From Castanea sativa (lineage: Eukaryota > Streptophyta > Magnoliopsida > Fagales > Fagaceae): 64,000 bases of DNA. Below the pieces are notes generated by a model. The model saw nothing but the letters and a program-made list of their open reading frames with translations. It ran no database searches and had not been told where the DNA came from. Position 1 is the first letter of the stretch. Each line of letters begins with the position of its first letter. The position numbers and the translations under genes are program-made. This document shows, in pieces, positions 34,697 to 46,466 of the stretch. The stretch is from positions 49,197,964-49,261,963 of the forward strand of contig NC_134015.1 in assembly GCF_040712315.1 (NCBI RefSeq), read 5' to 3'.

Positions 34697-35614
34697 GACA
34701 CTTGCACAATAAATTAAAAACCAGCTATAGCTTTGGTTTGATGTTTTTTCACTGAAGTTGTTAAGTGTGGTGAAAGATACAATCAACAACCATGTGTATA
34801 TATTTATCTATAATGGAAAGTTTAAAACGAAATTTGATGAATTTCTTAAAATATTAAGAGCTTTGATATAGTCTTTTTGAGACGCCTAAAATGGCCTGCG
34901 CAGCTTTACAAGTTTTGTCATTGGTCATAAAAAGTCTCAATTTCAGCCATATGTTGAAAGAGCATAACTTTATTGCTGGGTTATCTGTTTGAGGTGAATT
35001 TATTTTGATTTTATGGAACTTTCAAGATCTAAGTGTACAAGAACTAGAAATAGTAATCCATAGGAAAATTAAAGAGTAAAAATTATTGGTTAATATGTCA
35101 CAAATAAGCAACATTAATTAAGGGAATCAACCTTATCTCACCAAATTTGAGTTCAAGAAAGTATTCAATTTCATATTTGATTGGTGCCTTCAAGTCTGGT
35201 AGATGCAATGTCTTGTTCCCATTAAAGCCCAGAATGAGAAATGATTTCAATAAGACCAAAGTTAGGTTCAATGGAAGTGGGGCACACTACAAATGTGACA
35301 TTGAAAAAACAAAGATATTTATTACTTTTGGATGTTATTTATTAATGCAACATAAGCCGGAGGGCTTTCCTTCACACGTCACCCACTCAAAAGAAAAATC
35401 AAAGAAAAATACAAAAGCACATCCCACAGAATATCATAGTTTTCTCCAAATGTCATGTGATGGTGGAACAGTGGCCCCTGTTAGCATATATTATAAGTAT
35501 TGAATGATTGCCGCGGGTGCTCTTTCCCTATCACCACTCATTATCCCAACCATCCTATTGAGTGTTTGTAAGTGTTACTGTTCATGAGAAAAACACACAC
35601 ACAGAGAAAAGAGA
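34697..35614 (+). other. Intergenic region between WAT1 genes 2 and 3
   Basis: 34870-35450 matches the 3' flank of gene 1 without the hAT insertion. The last 160 bp before the gene-3 ATG includes GGTGCTCTTTCCCTATCACC and a CACACACAGAGAAAAGAG leader. No separate gene is recognised. Confidence 0.6.
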
Positions 35615-38600
35615 ATGTGGAGTTTAGGTGTGACAGCAATAATGGTGGCAGTAGAGTTCTTTGAGGTGGGCTTAACAACTCTAAGCAAAGCAGCCATGAG
35701 AAAAGGGATGAGTAACTTTGTTTTCATTGTGTACTCTAACGCCCTCGCTATCTTGTTCCTTCTTTCATCATCTCTCATCTTTTACAGGTTCACTTATATA
35801 TATAGTTAATCATCTTTTTTGTACTAATTCATCAATTCTAACAATTACCAAGGCTTTTTTGAGACCCTGAATCCTCTAGTTACTCCATTTGATTTACAGA
35901 AAAAGAACTTGTCCTCGACTTACATTCTCCATCTTTTGTAGAATGTTCCTCCTGGGTGTGCTCAGGTATACTCGTTTAATATGCTGAGGCTGGTGATATA
36001 CTGATATGATAGGAACATATATGCACGTGTGCCTATGTGCGCATTTATGTGACTTTGAAATGTGTTCTTTTTTAGTTGCTGTGTGCAGTCGTTTATGTAT
36101 TTTGGGATAGGGTACAGCTCTCCCACTTTAGCCTCAGCCATGACTGATCTAACTCCAGCATTTACTTTCATTCTTGCCATCTTATCCCGGTTAGTCTCCT
36201 ATATTTTTATATATTAGAAAAATTATTAGATGTTCAAGAGTATTCATACCAATAAATGTAAGTAATTTAATATAAAAATATAACATAAGCTTATAAATTA
36301 ATATGAGAAAGTTCATTCTAGTATTAGCTGTTTTGAATTTATTGGTGTGAACTGTGAAGTACCATGTTATCTATATTCCATGAGTATCTAATATTTACTC
36401 TTGTTTTTGGTGCTAAAATACTTGTAGGTTAGTTTTTAAGATTCACTTATCTAGGTACAATTATAAGAGCATCCACAGCAGTGGAGCTAAAAATTTAGTA
36501 ATTTAGCTCTACTAAAAGTTACTTTATCTATTTTACCTACACACATACTGCAGCAGTTGATCTATTTTAGCTTTCAACACAATAAAATAATATAAACATC
36601 ACAATAAAATAATATATCTACCACAATAAAATAATACATCTCACTACAATAAAATCACCACAATAAAAAGGTAATGTGAATACAAAATAAAAAATTAATT
36701 TTTTTTAGCTCTCATGAACAGTGCACATCTATCTATAGATGTGCCCTGTAGCAATGAGCTAAAAAAATATAGATTTAGCTCCACTGCTGCATGCTTCTTT
36801 TTAGTGTTTTGATGGAGCTAAAATAGCTATATAGCTATTTAGCTCCACTGCTACAAATGCTCTAATTCTGTTAACTTTTAGAATATAAACAAGCCAACTT
36901 TAAGCAAAAAGCTAATCCAAACTGACACAGCGACCAAGCTTAAAGCTTTGTAGTTGCTATATACCAAACTATGCAACAGATATCCAAATTAACTATAAAA
37001 TGCTTCAAACATAAGATATAATATTGAAATTCTCAATTTTCTTTTGCAAACTTATTTAAGAATTGAATCAAATGTGCTTTTAGAATGGAAAAGCTAGACT
37101 TTAGACTCAGAAGCAGCCTGGCCAAGTCTATTGGTACCATGGTCTCAATTGCAGGGGCATTAATGGTGACATTGTACAAAGGACCGCCAATCACATTTGC
37201 TGCATCACCACATAATTTACATCATGAGCTTCATGCATCAGTTCAATCTCACTGGCTCATTGGAGGCCTTCTCCTAGTAGCTGCATGCTTTTGTTTTGCA
37301 CTTTTGTTAATTGTTCAGGTATAATCCTTGCAGCCATTATGTGTCATTAAAAATAAACAAAAACCCTGAAAATTGAAACTTTTTTTTTTTGTTTTTTCAT
37401 ATACAAAGACCTGGATCATGAAGGACTACCCTGCAGTGCTGATGCAAACACTCATTTGTTGCATTATTGTGACCATCCAAATTACCACAGTCTCTTTGGT
37501 TGCGGAGAAAGACCTGAATGCTTGGCGACTAAGGACTGATATTGAGTTGATAGCTATAGGGTACTCGGTAAGAGCATAGAGAAGTCCCAAACTTTGCTCT
37601 AGGACTAAAGTTTTGCTCTTTCTTTATACTTCATTTCTAAGTTTGTAATGACCTTGCTTGTTCCTCTATCTCTAGGCACTCTTTGGTATAGCAATTCGAA
37701 GTGTTGTTCACACATGGGCATGTAACAATAAGGGGCCTGTTTATGTCTCATTGTTTAAGCCCCTTGGAATTGTCATTGCACTTGTCATGGGGGTTGCTTT
37801 TCTTGGGGATACTCTTTATCTTGGAAGGTACGTATTATACTCAAATCTGTTTGTCATTTCTTAGATGGGTATGTTTAGAATTGTCAGTTCTTCAAAGGAC
37901 TTAACTTTTAGGCGTTTGGATCAATGATCATGAAATCCTTAAAAGCAAAATACACAAGCCCTATAAACTATTGTATTACCGGTCACAAAAAGGGTGTCCT
38001 TAAAAGCAAAATACGAAAGCCCTATAATCTCATGTATTACAATAATCACAAAAAGGTAATTCATTTTGAGATGAATAAAAATTATGACACTAACAAAAAA
38101 AAAAAAAATTGCATCACGCGTGCGATAAGGTTAGTATTTATTATGTTGCTAAAGTGGCACAAATTATATTTATGTCATGTCACTATATAAGTTTTTTATA
38201 AAAAAAATTGTTAGTAGTTTTAACAGTAGTTAGTAATGTACTGGATAATATATGTACGGTACAAGATGTTTATGTGTTTCATTCAACTCCAGATTTTTAA
38301 AAGTAAATTGCAAAAGTACGGGTAAAAAATTGAAATGAAAAAACTGCAAATAGAGAAAAAAATTTCAAGATTATAATAGAAACATGAAAACGTTGATGTT
38401 TAATATAAATAATAAAACAAAGAACTAAAATATTAATTTTGATAATTTAATTTTTATATATAATGATACATTTTAACAAAATAAGCGATATACTCTTAAT
38501 AATAAAAAATTAAAGTTTAGTAAAGTTGAAGTATTTTTGTACAAGTATGATATGGGAAATGTTTCATATGTTTAATTATTGAAAAAGTGTATTTTTATGT

Positions 38601-38919
38601 AGCTGTATACCTAGTCTCACACCGGGAACATATTGAGTTGATTCAAATTTTTTAACAAATCTAGCTAGAATTTTTCCTTAGGTCATTAAACGTTACTATG
38701 GCTCTAACATTTTCTAAGAGAATAATTACATCATGATTCAATAACATGTAATGTTTGTTCTGCAGTGTGGTTGGAGCTGCTGTAATAGCTACTGGGTTTT
38801 ATTCTGTGGTATGGGGAAAAGCCCAAGAAGAGAAGAGGGTGGAGGATACAAGAATTTCTGACCTTGGGTCATTCGCTTCTAAAGTCCCACTTCTTCAGAA
38901 CAAAAGCATGAGAATTTAG
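35615..38919 (+). CDS. WAT1-related protein (gene 3), seven exons, intact
   Basis: Same EamA-type transporter family; a more diverged paralog of genes 1 and 2. Exons are 35615-35787, 35900-35965, 36076-36189, 37084-37318, 37409-37567, 37676-37827 and 38766-38919, again 1053 nt and 350 aa with every exon length conserved. Motifs include [34 protein letters not shown] (family usually YPAEL), [15 protein letters not shown] and [17 protein letters not shown]. The exon-3 donor is CCCG|GTTAGT, slightly unusual but GT. Intron 3 carries a Harbinger-type MITE, and intron 6 (37828-38765) a 60-70 bp tandem duplication. Confidence 0.9.
36467..36862. mobile_element. Harbinger-like MITE in intron 3 of gene 3
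   Basis: 396 bp with inverted ends GAGCATCCACAGCAGTGGAG and CTCCACTGCTACAAATGCTC, flanked by a TAA duplication (36464-36466 and 36863-36865). Non-coding, rich in TTTAGCT. Confidence 0.85.
37935..38057 (+). repeat. Short tandem duplication in intron 6 of gene 3
   Basis: CCTTAAAAGCAAAATAC followed by AAGCCCTATAA and TGTATTAC occurs twice, about 65 bp apart, with a few differences. Confidence 0.7.
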
Positions 38920-39264
38920 AAGATATGCAACCAAAAAAAAGTGATTGGGAAAGTACTGTGAAGTCATTATTTGACATACCATGTCAATTTTGAGATCAGT
39001 TGTTTAAATTAAAGTGGAAGGAGGATATCATGCATGACTTCATAGCTTAAGATAAGATTGAATATGGACTCTCTAATATGAGATGCCAAATCGGTCTTGA
39101 AGATGATAAATCAATTCTGAAGAAGGGACAAAAGTCTCTTGATTACATCTCTAGCTTTTCTTTTAAAAAATGCTTAGAGGTTCAAACACAATGACAAAGA
39201 AAGAAATAATTTTTATATAAAATTTGTTTGTGTATACATAATCAATCTATATCAATCTAGTGAG

Positions 39265-39415
39265 TTTTAGTTACCTCAATTAGTAAAGTCTTTAACGATT
39301 GAATATGAGATCTAAGGTTCAATTTTTGCCTACTTAAAAAACTGATTAGTGTCTTAGTCTGATGATATAGAGTACAATAATAAAAAATAGGCGTCATAGA
39401 TTGAAACTCTATAAA
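39265..39415 (+). mobile_element. tRNA-derived SINE
   Basis: Same family as 3968-4122. A-box-like TTACCTCAATTAGTAAAG, B-box-like AGGTTCAATTTTTGCC, then GTCTTAGTCTGATGAT and GAAACTCTAT with an A tail. It lies just 3' of WAT1 gene 3. Confidence 0.7.
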
Positions 39416-39434
39416 AAAAAAAAATTTATATCAA

Positions 39435-40499
39435 TCTATAATTTATATATATCTAAAAGATGAAAGATAGCATTTATTGTTATTACACTTTTATTGTGCC
39501 ACATCATTCACTATTTTTGACACTTTCTCTCACCTTATAATTACACTTCTTCCAACATTTTCCATTCATTTTTACATTTTTATATCCCCACTACTCTATA
39601 CCTTACCCTAACAACTCTTTCATCCCTTCATCTTCCTTTTATTTGGACACTTCGTTTCCCAATTTTATTTACTATAATAATTTGCTATTTTCTTTTTTAT
39701 TCGGTCCATATTTTGCCCACATAAAAATTAAATACCCTCTCTCTCTCTCTCTCTATATATATATTCTTTTGGTGGATTTTTATTTCTTTATTGTATCTTT
39801 GATGAATTTTTGTGTTGAACTTTAATTTGGTTTGATGCAATTTGGTTATGTTTTAATTTGTTACCTTTTTTCTTTTCTTCTCTTTAATTGGTAGATGAAT
39901 TCCTATGGCATTATATAACATATAATGATATAATGTTATTCAATTATGTATCATGTCTTGGATAATTTTGGTGTTTACAACTATACATTTTTTAGTTATT
40001 TTTTAGATATTTTAGAAGTGAGAATTTGAGACTTTATATCAAAATACAATCTACACATCTATGACTATGTATTTGAATGTGTCTTTCAATTATTTGAGTA
40101 ATATCAATTCTAAATTTGTGATGAGATTTAATTATTATGATAATTTCTTTAAGAGTGAAAAATTTGAACCATTATTTTGTAACTTAAAAAATTTTAGATG
40201 TACCCAAAAAATAGGAAAACATAACACACTATACCAAAAGTTTGAAGAATATAGACCACTTCCAAAAAGAATAATATCAATCAAACACACCCAAGTTTCT
40301 CAAAAAAAAAAAAAAAAAAACAGCCAACATAATAGAATGATATATTTGTAGAGATAGCGAAATGGAAAATACTTTTAGAAATAGTTTAATTTATAAGGAC
40401 AACAAATTGTCTTCAGTAAATTTTAGAAAATAAAGTATACATTATTCCACATTACAAAATAATTATATATTTCCACGTATCGTGGGAGACTATGACTAG
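39435..40499 (+). mobile_element. Probable Helitron
   Basis: The right end has hairpin CCACG-TAT-CGTGG, 14 nt, then CTAG followed by T at 40500. A TC start preceded by A is at 39435 (TCTATAATTTATATATATC). No protein is encoded. The left end is less certain because no empty site is available. Confidence 0.5.
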
Positions 40500-41021
40500 T
40501 ATATTATAAAAGTTGGTTCCCCAAACTAGTAGATGCATTCTACGATGACATGTATTCATTTTCAAAGCATTTTGCAATAATATGTGGCAACTTCCTACAT
40601 CTTTCTCTCACTCGTTATTTTACAATTTTTAGATTTAGGGATTTTACCTCAAGATCCGAAGTTGTAAAATAATCCCTATTCTCTCTCTTGTGGGTTTGGT
40701 GGCTGTTGGTGAGATTTTTCTTTATTATTGTTTACCCTCTATTATTTTTCTTCATTTGGAATGCCCAGTCATACTTTTTTCACATTATGTGATATGTCAC
40801 CTAAGCATCCAATCATCCTTGACATTTCCATACGCTATTGGGAATCATTGCAATAAATTAGCATAGAATTCAATCATTTTAGTCCTCCTATGTGAGTCCA
40901 AATGCATTCAATTTCTAAGTTTTATTCGGTAAAAAAGGCACAAACTAGAGGTGGGTTAAGAATTCCAGCAACTTTGGTATTGCACTTTTGGAAAAAGAAA
41001 GATGGGTCACTGGGTGAAATC
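40500..41021. other. Unassigned non-coding DNA
   Basis: AT-rich, no ORF with recognisable homology and no clear repeat structure. It separates the Helitron from the next hAT-like element. Confidence 0.4.
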
Positions 41022-41459
41022 AGGGCGGTCGATATCGTACCGGTACCAATCATACCAACCAGTGCACCGGTATCGGTACACTTCTATTTTGTACCGGAAA
41101 AAATACCGGCCGTATCGGCCGCGTACCGGCCAATTTCGGGCAATACTGGTCAGTACAGAAATTTTTTTTTTTTTTTTTTTTTAGTTTTGTAATTTTTGAA
41201 TTTTTGTAAAGGCATAATGGTAACTTATTTACATTAATTTATTAGTATTATTTATTTTCTTAGTATGCAATGAACAACTAAGCTTTCTATTTTTTATATT
41301 GTGTTTTTTTTTTTTCCCTTTTAATTGATACTAAAGTCTAAAACTATGAATAATTTGTTCTGAATTGAGGTAATGTTTTATGATAAACTTTTATATTTAT
41401 TATAATATAAGTGAAATATTATATGCTTATAAACATGGTTCTAGAGATTTTGGTGTGTG

Positions 41460-41505
<46 letters not shown>

Positions 41506-41607
41506 GCGGTAAACCCGAAACGGTACACTGGTATTGACCGGTATCCAAAATATATTGTACCGGTGGCCAAACCGGTACAGCCTCTAGTACGGTATTGACT
41601 TCCTTGA
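41022..41607. mobile_element. hAT-like non-autonomous element
   Basis: About 586 bp with subterminal inverted repeats rich in ACCGGTA and TACCGGT at both ends (41035-41150 and 41500-41595). The flanking 8-mers GTGAAATC and GTGAAATA differ at one base. A (TA)n tract of about 40 bp lies inside. No ORF of interest. Confidence 0.6.
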
Positions 41608-41679
41608 GTGAAATACAGGTTTGTTCGAAGTAATGATGTCCGTCTCGCATGTGAATGTAAATATGGAAACTTCCTAATG

Positions 41680-41739
<60 letters not shown>
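41680..41739. repeat. (AT)n microsatellite
   Basis: About 60 bp of uninterrupted AT dinucleotides. Similar tracts lie at 41467-41500, 42292-42342, 46410-46462 and 59083-59123. Confidence 0.95.
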
Positions 41740-41740
<1 letters not shown>

Positions 41741-41945
41741 TTTATATTTATTTTGGGTATTAATGATACTTTTTTTTTTTTAAGAAGAGTGAGACTTATT
41801 TTTTAAATTATAAAATATCATTATTTTGACAATTACAAACTTATAATTACATTTGTTTCAATTACTTAAACATACAATGTCTATTCCTCCTCCCCAACCT
41901 TTTCATCACCTTCATCACCCCCACCTTATTGGTAATAAGTTTTTT

Positions 41946-42288
41946 CCCTTCTTCATATTTTCATATTTAAATATGTTCTCTCTTTGTCACTCTTTAGCAG
42001 CTAGCCCAAAAATTGCATTAGGTTTCAGCTGTAAATTTATGTTTCTAATTTACACTATCTCCTCTTATTCTCTGATTTTTTTTTTTGATTCCATTTCATT
42101 CTACAGATTATTGTCTTTTCCCTTCTTCATATTTTCATATTTAAATATGTTCTCTCTTTGTCACTCTTTAGCAGCTAGCCCAAAAATTGCATTAGGTTTC
42201 AGCTGTAAATTTATGTTTCTAATTTACACTATCTCCTCTTATTCTCTGATTTTTTTTTTTGATTCCATTTCATTCTACAGATTATTGT

Positions 42289-42293
<5 letters not shown>
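41946..42293 (+). repeat. Perfect 174-bp tandem duplication
   Basis: CCCTTCTTCATATTTTCATA starts at 41946 and again at 42120. The two 174-bp copies appear identical by eye and are followed directly by (TA)n. Because 174 is a multiple of three, an apparent 163-codon ORF spans both copies, but it has no family features. Confidence 0.9.
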
Positions 42294-42343
<50 letters not shown>

Positions 42344-42349
<6 letters not shown>

Positions 42350-42852
42350 ACTAACTATTGGTTTTTCTTGAATTGCTTAAAAATGATTGTTAGTATTATT
42401 TTGAGATTAATGCCAATGTTTTATATTTGTTGCGTTGGGATTGGTATACTCCATATTAATCTTAATGTGTTTCGAATGTTTAGATTTTGATTTGTGGATG
42501 ATATTCAGTTTCATCTCTATTAGAGGTACCTTTCTCTTCCTCTCTCTAATGTTATTCTCCTATTTATTTTACTGCTTTTCGTTTCACAAATTGCTCTCTA
42601 TGTATATAGAATTTATGCCAAATATTGATTTTTTTTTTTTAAATTGCTTAAACATGGTTGTTATTATTTTAAGGTTGATTCCAATGTTTTTAAATTTTTG
42701 TGTTTGTATTGGCGTACTCCAAGTTAATCTTGATGCGTCAAAATTTTAATTAGTGGGTGTTATTCAATTTTATTATTCCATATAATTTATGCCCAGTGCA
42801 ATTTAGAGTGTAAATAAAATTTTCTAAGGTTTGTGTTAAGGTCTTTATAATT
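42344..42852. other. Diverged tandem duplication, non-coding
   Basis: Blocks at about 42350-42530 and 42600-42790 share TTGCTTAAAAATG/TTGCTTAAACATG, GTACTCCA-AGTTAATCTTGATG-type stretches and GTGGRTGTTATTCA. An old local duplication of about 250 bp. No gene is seen. Confidence 0.5.
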
Positions 42853-42857
42853 GAGAA

Positions 42858-43672
42858 TGTGGGGATAAGATACTCAGGATAAGGGTATTGGGCCATGAGC
42901 CACACCTGAGGATGCCAAAGAGCCCGAGGATAAACAAGTATTAATAAGGGCAAGTAGATTATTGGGTCGAGGACGAGAGCTAGTCACAACAAGTAGGTGA
43001 TGCTGTTCGAGGATGCAAACTTCCTCGGGAAACAGAGTGGAAGCTTGAGGTCCGACCACCCAGCAAGTACCGGGTAGTGGGCAACCATGCTTGGGAGGAT
43101 AAGCTTCATGGAGGTGAGTCAACAGAGAATTGAGAAATTTCTGGGAAGAAAGCTGCAACTACCACATTGAATACTCTGCACCTTACCAACTGGCCCCATT
43201 AATGTGGAAGTGATGCCTGACCAGTGACTTTTAACCTTACAGCTGCACACAAAGATTTCAAGAAGGTTCTAATGGGACAAGTATCAAGAAGATAAGTTAT
43301 TTGATCAACAAGTGGAAGGCTAAGATGAAAAAAGGATAGGAAGTATAAAAGGGAAAAAGGATTCCTTTATATGGGATCATCTGGAAAAGAAGAGAAAAAA
43401 AGGAAAGAATTGAATGTAACTAAGAACTCTAAATATCTGTATAAGCTTGAAATATATACATAAGAACATACCTTTCTTGGACTTGACCGATGAGCGTTTT
43501 TCTCTTCGATTTGTATTTTTCAATCATTCCAACACTAAACCAACTCACTATGATTCATATGTAACTCACTAAGTCTTCATTAATTAGACCCACTCTCTAA
43601 CAAATTTATTGTTATGGGCTTGTTAGGCCTTGGTTCATATCTTTGGGCTTTGGGTCAATTCCAGTCCCTACA
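42858..43672 (+). repeat. Solo LTR with 5-bp TSD
   Basis: 815 bp starting TGTGGGGATAAGATACTC and ending CAGTCCCTACA, flanked by GAGAA (42853-42857 and 43673-43677). A TATA box (GTATAAAAGGG) is at 43344. No internal retroelement sequence is adjacent, so it is a solo LTR left by recombination. Confidence 0.85.
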
Positions 43673-43678
43673 GAGAAA

Positions 43679-44287
43679 CAGGAGCGATTCCACTTGGAGC
43701 CCAAGGGGTTCAAATGAACCCCCTGAACTTGCCCCACCCCCCCCCCCCCAAAATATAAATTAAATTTTGTTTTTGTTTTTGTTTTGACACTCTAAAATAA
43801 ATATTAGAACACCTTAACTTTAGATTTTTTTTTTTTATGCTCTGAACTAAGTTTGAATATGATCATAACAATATCTTAGACATTTTAATCATACAAAAAA
43901 AAAAGCTCATCAACAAACCAATTTGATCTAAAATCTAGAAAAAAAAATTTATATGCCCAACAACAAAAGTAGATATTTGTTAATTTTAAACTTTAGAAAA
44001 GGCCATTTAGATCTTAACAAATTTGAAATAAATCAATCAAATGAGAGATCAATGGATGAATAATTGTTTGGCCATGTACATTGAAAGAGATATAGTTTGT
44101 AGGATTGATAATGCAAAATATGAAACTTCATAGAAAGCAATTGTAAAAATTTATGTGTTTCAGTTTTTGTTTTTGTTTTTTTTTGTTGTTGTGATGTTGA
44201 TATATTTAAGTTCTCTTTTGTTTTAAATTTTGTATAATTTATGTTTATTATTGACCACCCTAAACAATAATCCTGGAGCCGCCACTG
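43679..44287. mobile_element. hAT element inserted at the solo-LTR edge
   Basis: 609 bp starting CAGGAGCGATTCC and ending GGAGCCGCCACTG. It is flanked by a perfect 8-bp TSD CAGAGAAA (43671-43678 and 44288-44295). The TSD overlaps the last two bases of the LTR and the LTR's own TSD, so the hAT inserted after the LTR. A C14 homopolymer lies near 43740. No transposase. Confidence 0.85.
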
Positions 44288-44295
44288 CAGAGAAA

Positions 44296-45590
44296 GTTTT
44301 AACTTATAATGTCTGTTCCTAATTTGCATTATTTATGTTTACTAATTTGTCTTTATCCTTGATCACGAATGTTTGGGACAATTTATCTAAATCATCGGCC
44401 TTCAAATTTCTTATTGGTGCTGCAAATGACCTTTTTTTTATACCAAGGAAAGAGCAAAGCAAAGACTCATTGAGAAAGATAGAGAGAGAGAGAGAGAGAG
44501 TGTGTGTGTGTGTCAGATTTTTTTATTTTTATATATAGACACACGAAGGTTTTGCCCAAATGACCCTTAAATTGCTCTAATAATTTATTTTTACCAATTA
44601 CTTCCTTTTTTTTTATTGCCTTAACCCTTGAGCACGGATGCTTGGGTCAATTTACCTAATTCATCGGCCTTTTAACTTTTTTATTTTTTATTTTTTTTTA
44701 TATAAGGTAGAAATTCTACTCTAACCTAATCCAAGTGTATGTGTATGTGAAACTCCTTCCTAGAGACTTGAATCACGGTCCTTGCCATCCACATTCCACA
44801 GACACTTATACTTGTGGAGTGATCACTGCATCAAGGGTGCACGATGGTGGCCTTTAAACTTCTTATAGTTGCCATAGATGACATTGTTTCAATGTTATAT
44901 ATGTAGATAATCTCTCTTTAAATTATTATTCTCCAGCCTAATATTATAGTTGGATAAGTCTCTCTCTCTCTCTCTAGATTTAGCTTGCTCACTTCTTGAT
45001 TTTCTTTTCTTTATATCAATTAATTGGAAAAGGAGTGTTCATTATGGAAAAATAGCCCAATATTATAGTTGGATCTCTCTCTCTCTCTCTCTCTTCTTGA
45101 TTTTCTTTTGTTTATATCAATTAATTGGAAATGGGTGTTCATTATAGAAAAATTAAGGTTTAGATTAATCATTGTTTTTCTATTCAAAAATAAGAACTAA
45201 AAAAAGTAAAGCTTTTATGATTACAAAAGGAAACTAAAAAATAAATAAAACAAAGCAGTGAGAAAATTACAAATATAGCCAACTATATTCTTGCATTAAA
45301 AAAGCCAACTTATATCCAATTAGAATTGTCTTTTATGTTCAATCATAAGCTTAGAAAAACCAGAAAAAGAAAAAGAAAAAGAGAAGCACATAGAATAATA
45401 AAATATCATTTGAGTGATCAGGGTCCAAGCTATACAAGAAATCTTAAAAAGTTTCACATGAATAGGAATTTAATTTATTTATTTTTATGTAATTGTGTAG
45501 TGCTTTTTAAAAATACTAGAAAAATGGACCCATTATAGAATACCATTAATGTCTTATTATGGCAAATAGCAGTATAGTATTCTAGTGCTA
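44296..45590. other. Repeat-rich non-coding stretch
   Basis: Contains a diverged duplication (GATCACGAATGTTTGGG near 44362 and GAGCACGGATGCTTGGG near 44632), a (GA)n(TG)n microsatellite at 44481-44513, a minus-strand SINE at 44704-44860, and a 115-bp tandem duplication at 44940-45150 with CT runs. No gene recognised. Confidence 0.6.
44704..44860 (-). mobile_element. tRNA-derived SINE, minus strand
   Basis: Read on the minus strand it has CACCCTTGATGCAGTG, then CCGTGATTCAAGTC as a B-box-like site, then GGAGTTTCAC and ends TTTCTACCTTATATAAAAAA. That A-rich 3' end agrees with the orientation. Confidence 0.55.
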
Positions 45591-46407
45591 TGGAGGATCC
45601 ACTAAAGGAGGTACCATTGAAGAAGGAGGGGGTAGGGAGGAGGTGGAGGCGGAGGCAGCAAAACCACTAGAGGAGGCACTGGCACAGAAGGGGGCAAGGG
45701 TGGAGTCAGAGTCGGAAGTGGAGGTAGATGCAGACGCAGCCTCACTGGCAGACCTTCCAAGCAATCATATAACCCATTTTACATTGTTCTGCATTATTTT
45801 TCGTTGGGCAGATCAACAAGCAACTGCTCTATTGACTTCATTTTGAAGTAGAGATTAATTTTTTCAAGTCTTCATTGATCCGCCAATGAATAGTTGATAA
45901 TAATGGAGAATATGCAGTTTTGCTAGTATTTCTTCTTTTTAAAGAAATGATTTCTGTAAATGTGTACTTCCTAAATGGCATGTTTAACCTAAGGAAAGAT
46001 GTTGATGTGCGCTGCACTTATTATTAATTTCCTCCAATATTTCAATAGTTTTCTAGCAAAAATTTGTAATCTTTAGCATTTTATTTAAAGAAAAAACTGA
46101 AAGACAACAAAAGTGTGATTTGAACAAACTATATGTGTTTAAAAAAATTTAAAAATCTATGCCATAGTGATTGATATATAAACATATTTCACACACTCAA
46201 GAATCCAAATATTGTTTCGTAACAGCTTGGTGTGCATGAAATGCACACTCTCATATGGTGCACACCCCCATTACGCCAAAAAAAAAAAATTTACATTTAT
46301 TATAGTTGACAAAATAATAATAGAATGTGATATAATTTGAAATGAAAGGAAAAAAAAAAAAAAAGGAAACATATGACCTACTAATTTATGATATTTGATG
46401 GTATTAA

Positions 46408-46463
<56 letters not shown>
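45591..46463 (+). other. Unassigned region with a short acidic ORF
   Basis: 45643-45846 can encode a 67-residue E- and A-rich peptide from a GA-rich tract (GGAGGTGGAGGCGGAGGC). There is no recognisable domain and the compositional bias alone explains the ORF, so I do not call a gene. The remainder is AT-rich and ends in a 53-bp (AT)n tract. Confidence 0.4.

Positions 46464-46466
<3 letters not shown>

Larger units (their letters stand above)
13256..35450 (+). repeat. Segmental duplication, unit 2
   Basis: Collinear with 3080-12360 but about 22 kb long. The excess is explained by insertions absent from unit 1: Helitrons at 14578-14889 and 14975-15644, a hAT-like element at about 15994-16984, an LTR retrotransposon at 18902-28622, and MULE-like elements at 29474-30070 and 30412-30800. 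The segment 17000-18900 has no clear counterpart in unit 1. Confidence 0.85.

Noticed and set aside
38100..38140. Helitron 3' end in intron 6 of WAT1 gene 3
   Set aside because: A hairpin-like GCATCACGCGTGCGATAAGG is followed by TTAG, not CTRR, and no matching start or empty site was found.
41853..42344. 163-codon ORF on the plus strand
   Set aside because: Spans the perfect 174-bp duplication and runs into a TA microsatellite; it is explained by the duplication.
42874..43158. 94-codon minus-strand ORF
   Set aside because: Lies wholly inside a solo LTR and has no recognisable domain.
45643..45846. Acidic 67-codon ORF as a small protein gene
   Set aside because: Composition follows from a GA/GGC-rich tract; no conserved motif, leader or splice evidence.
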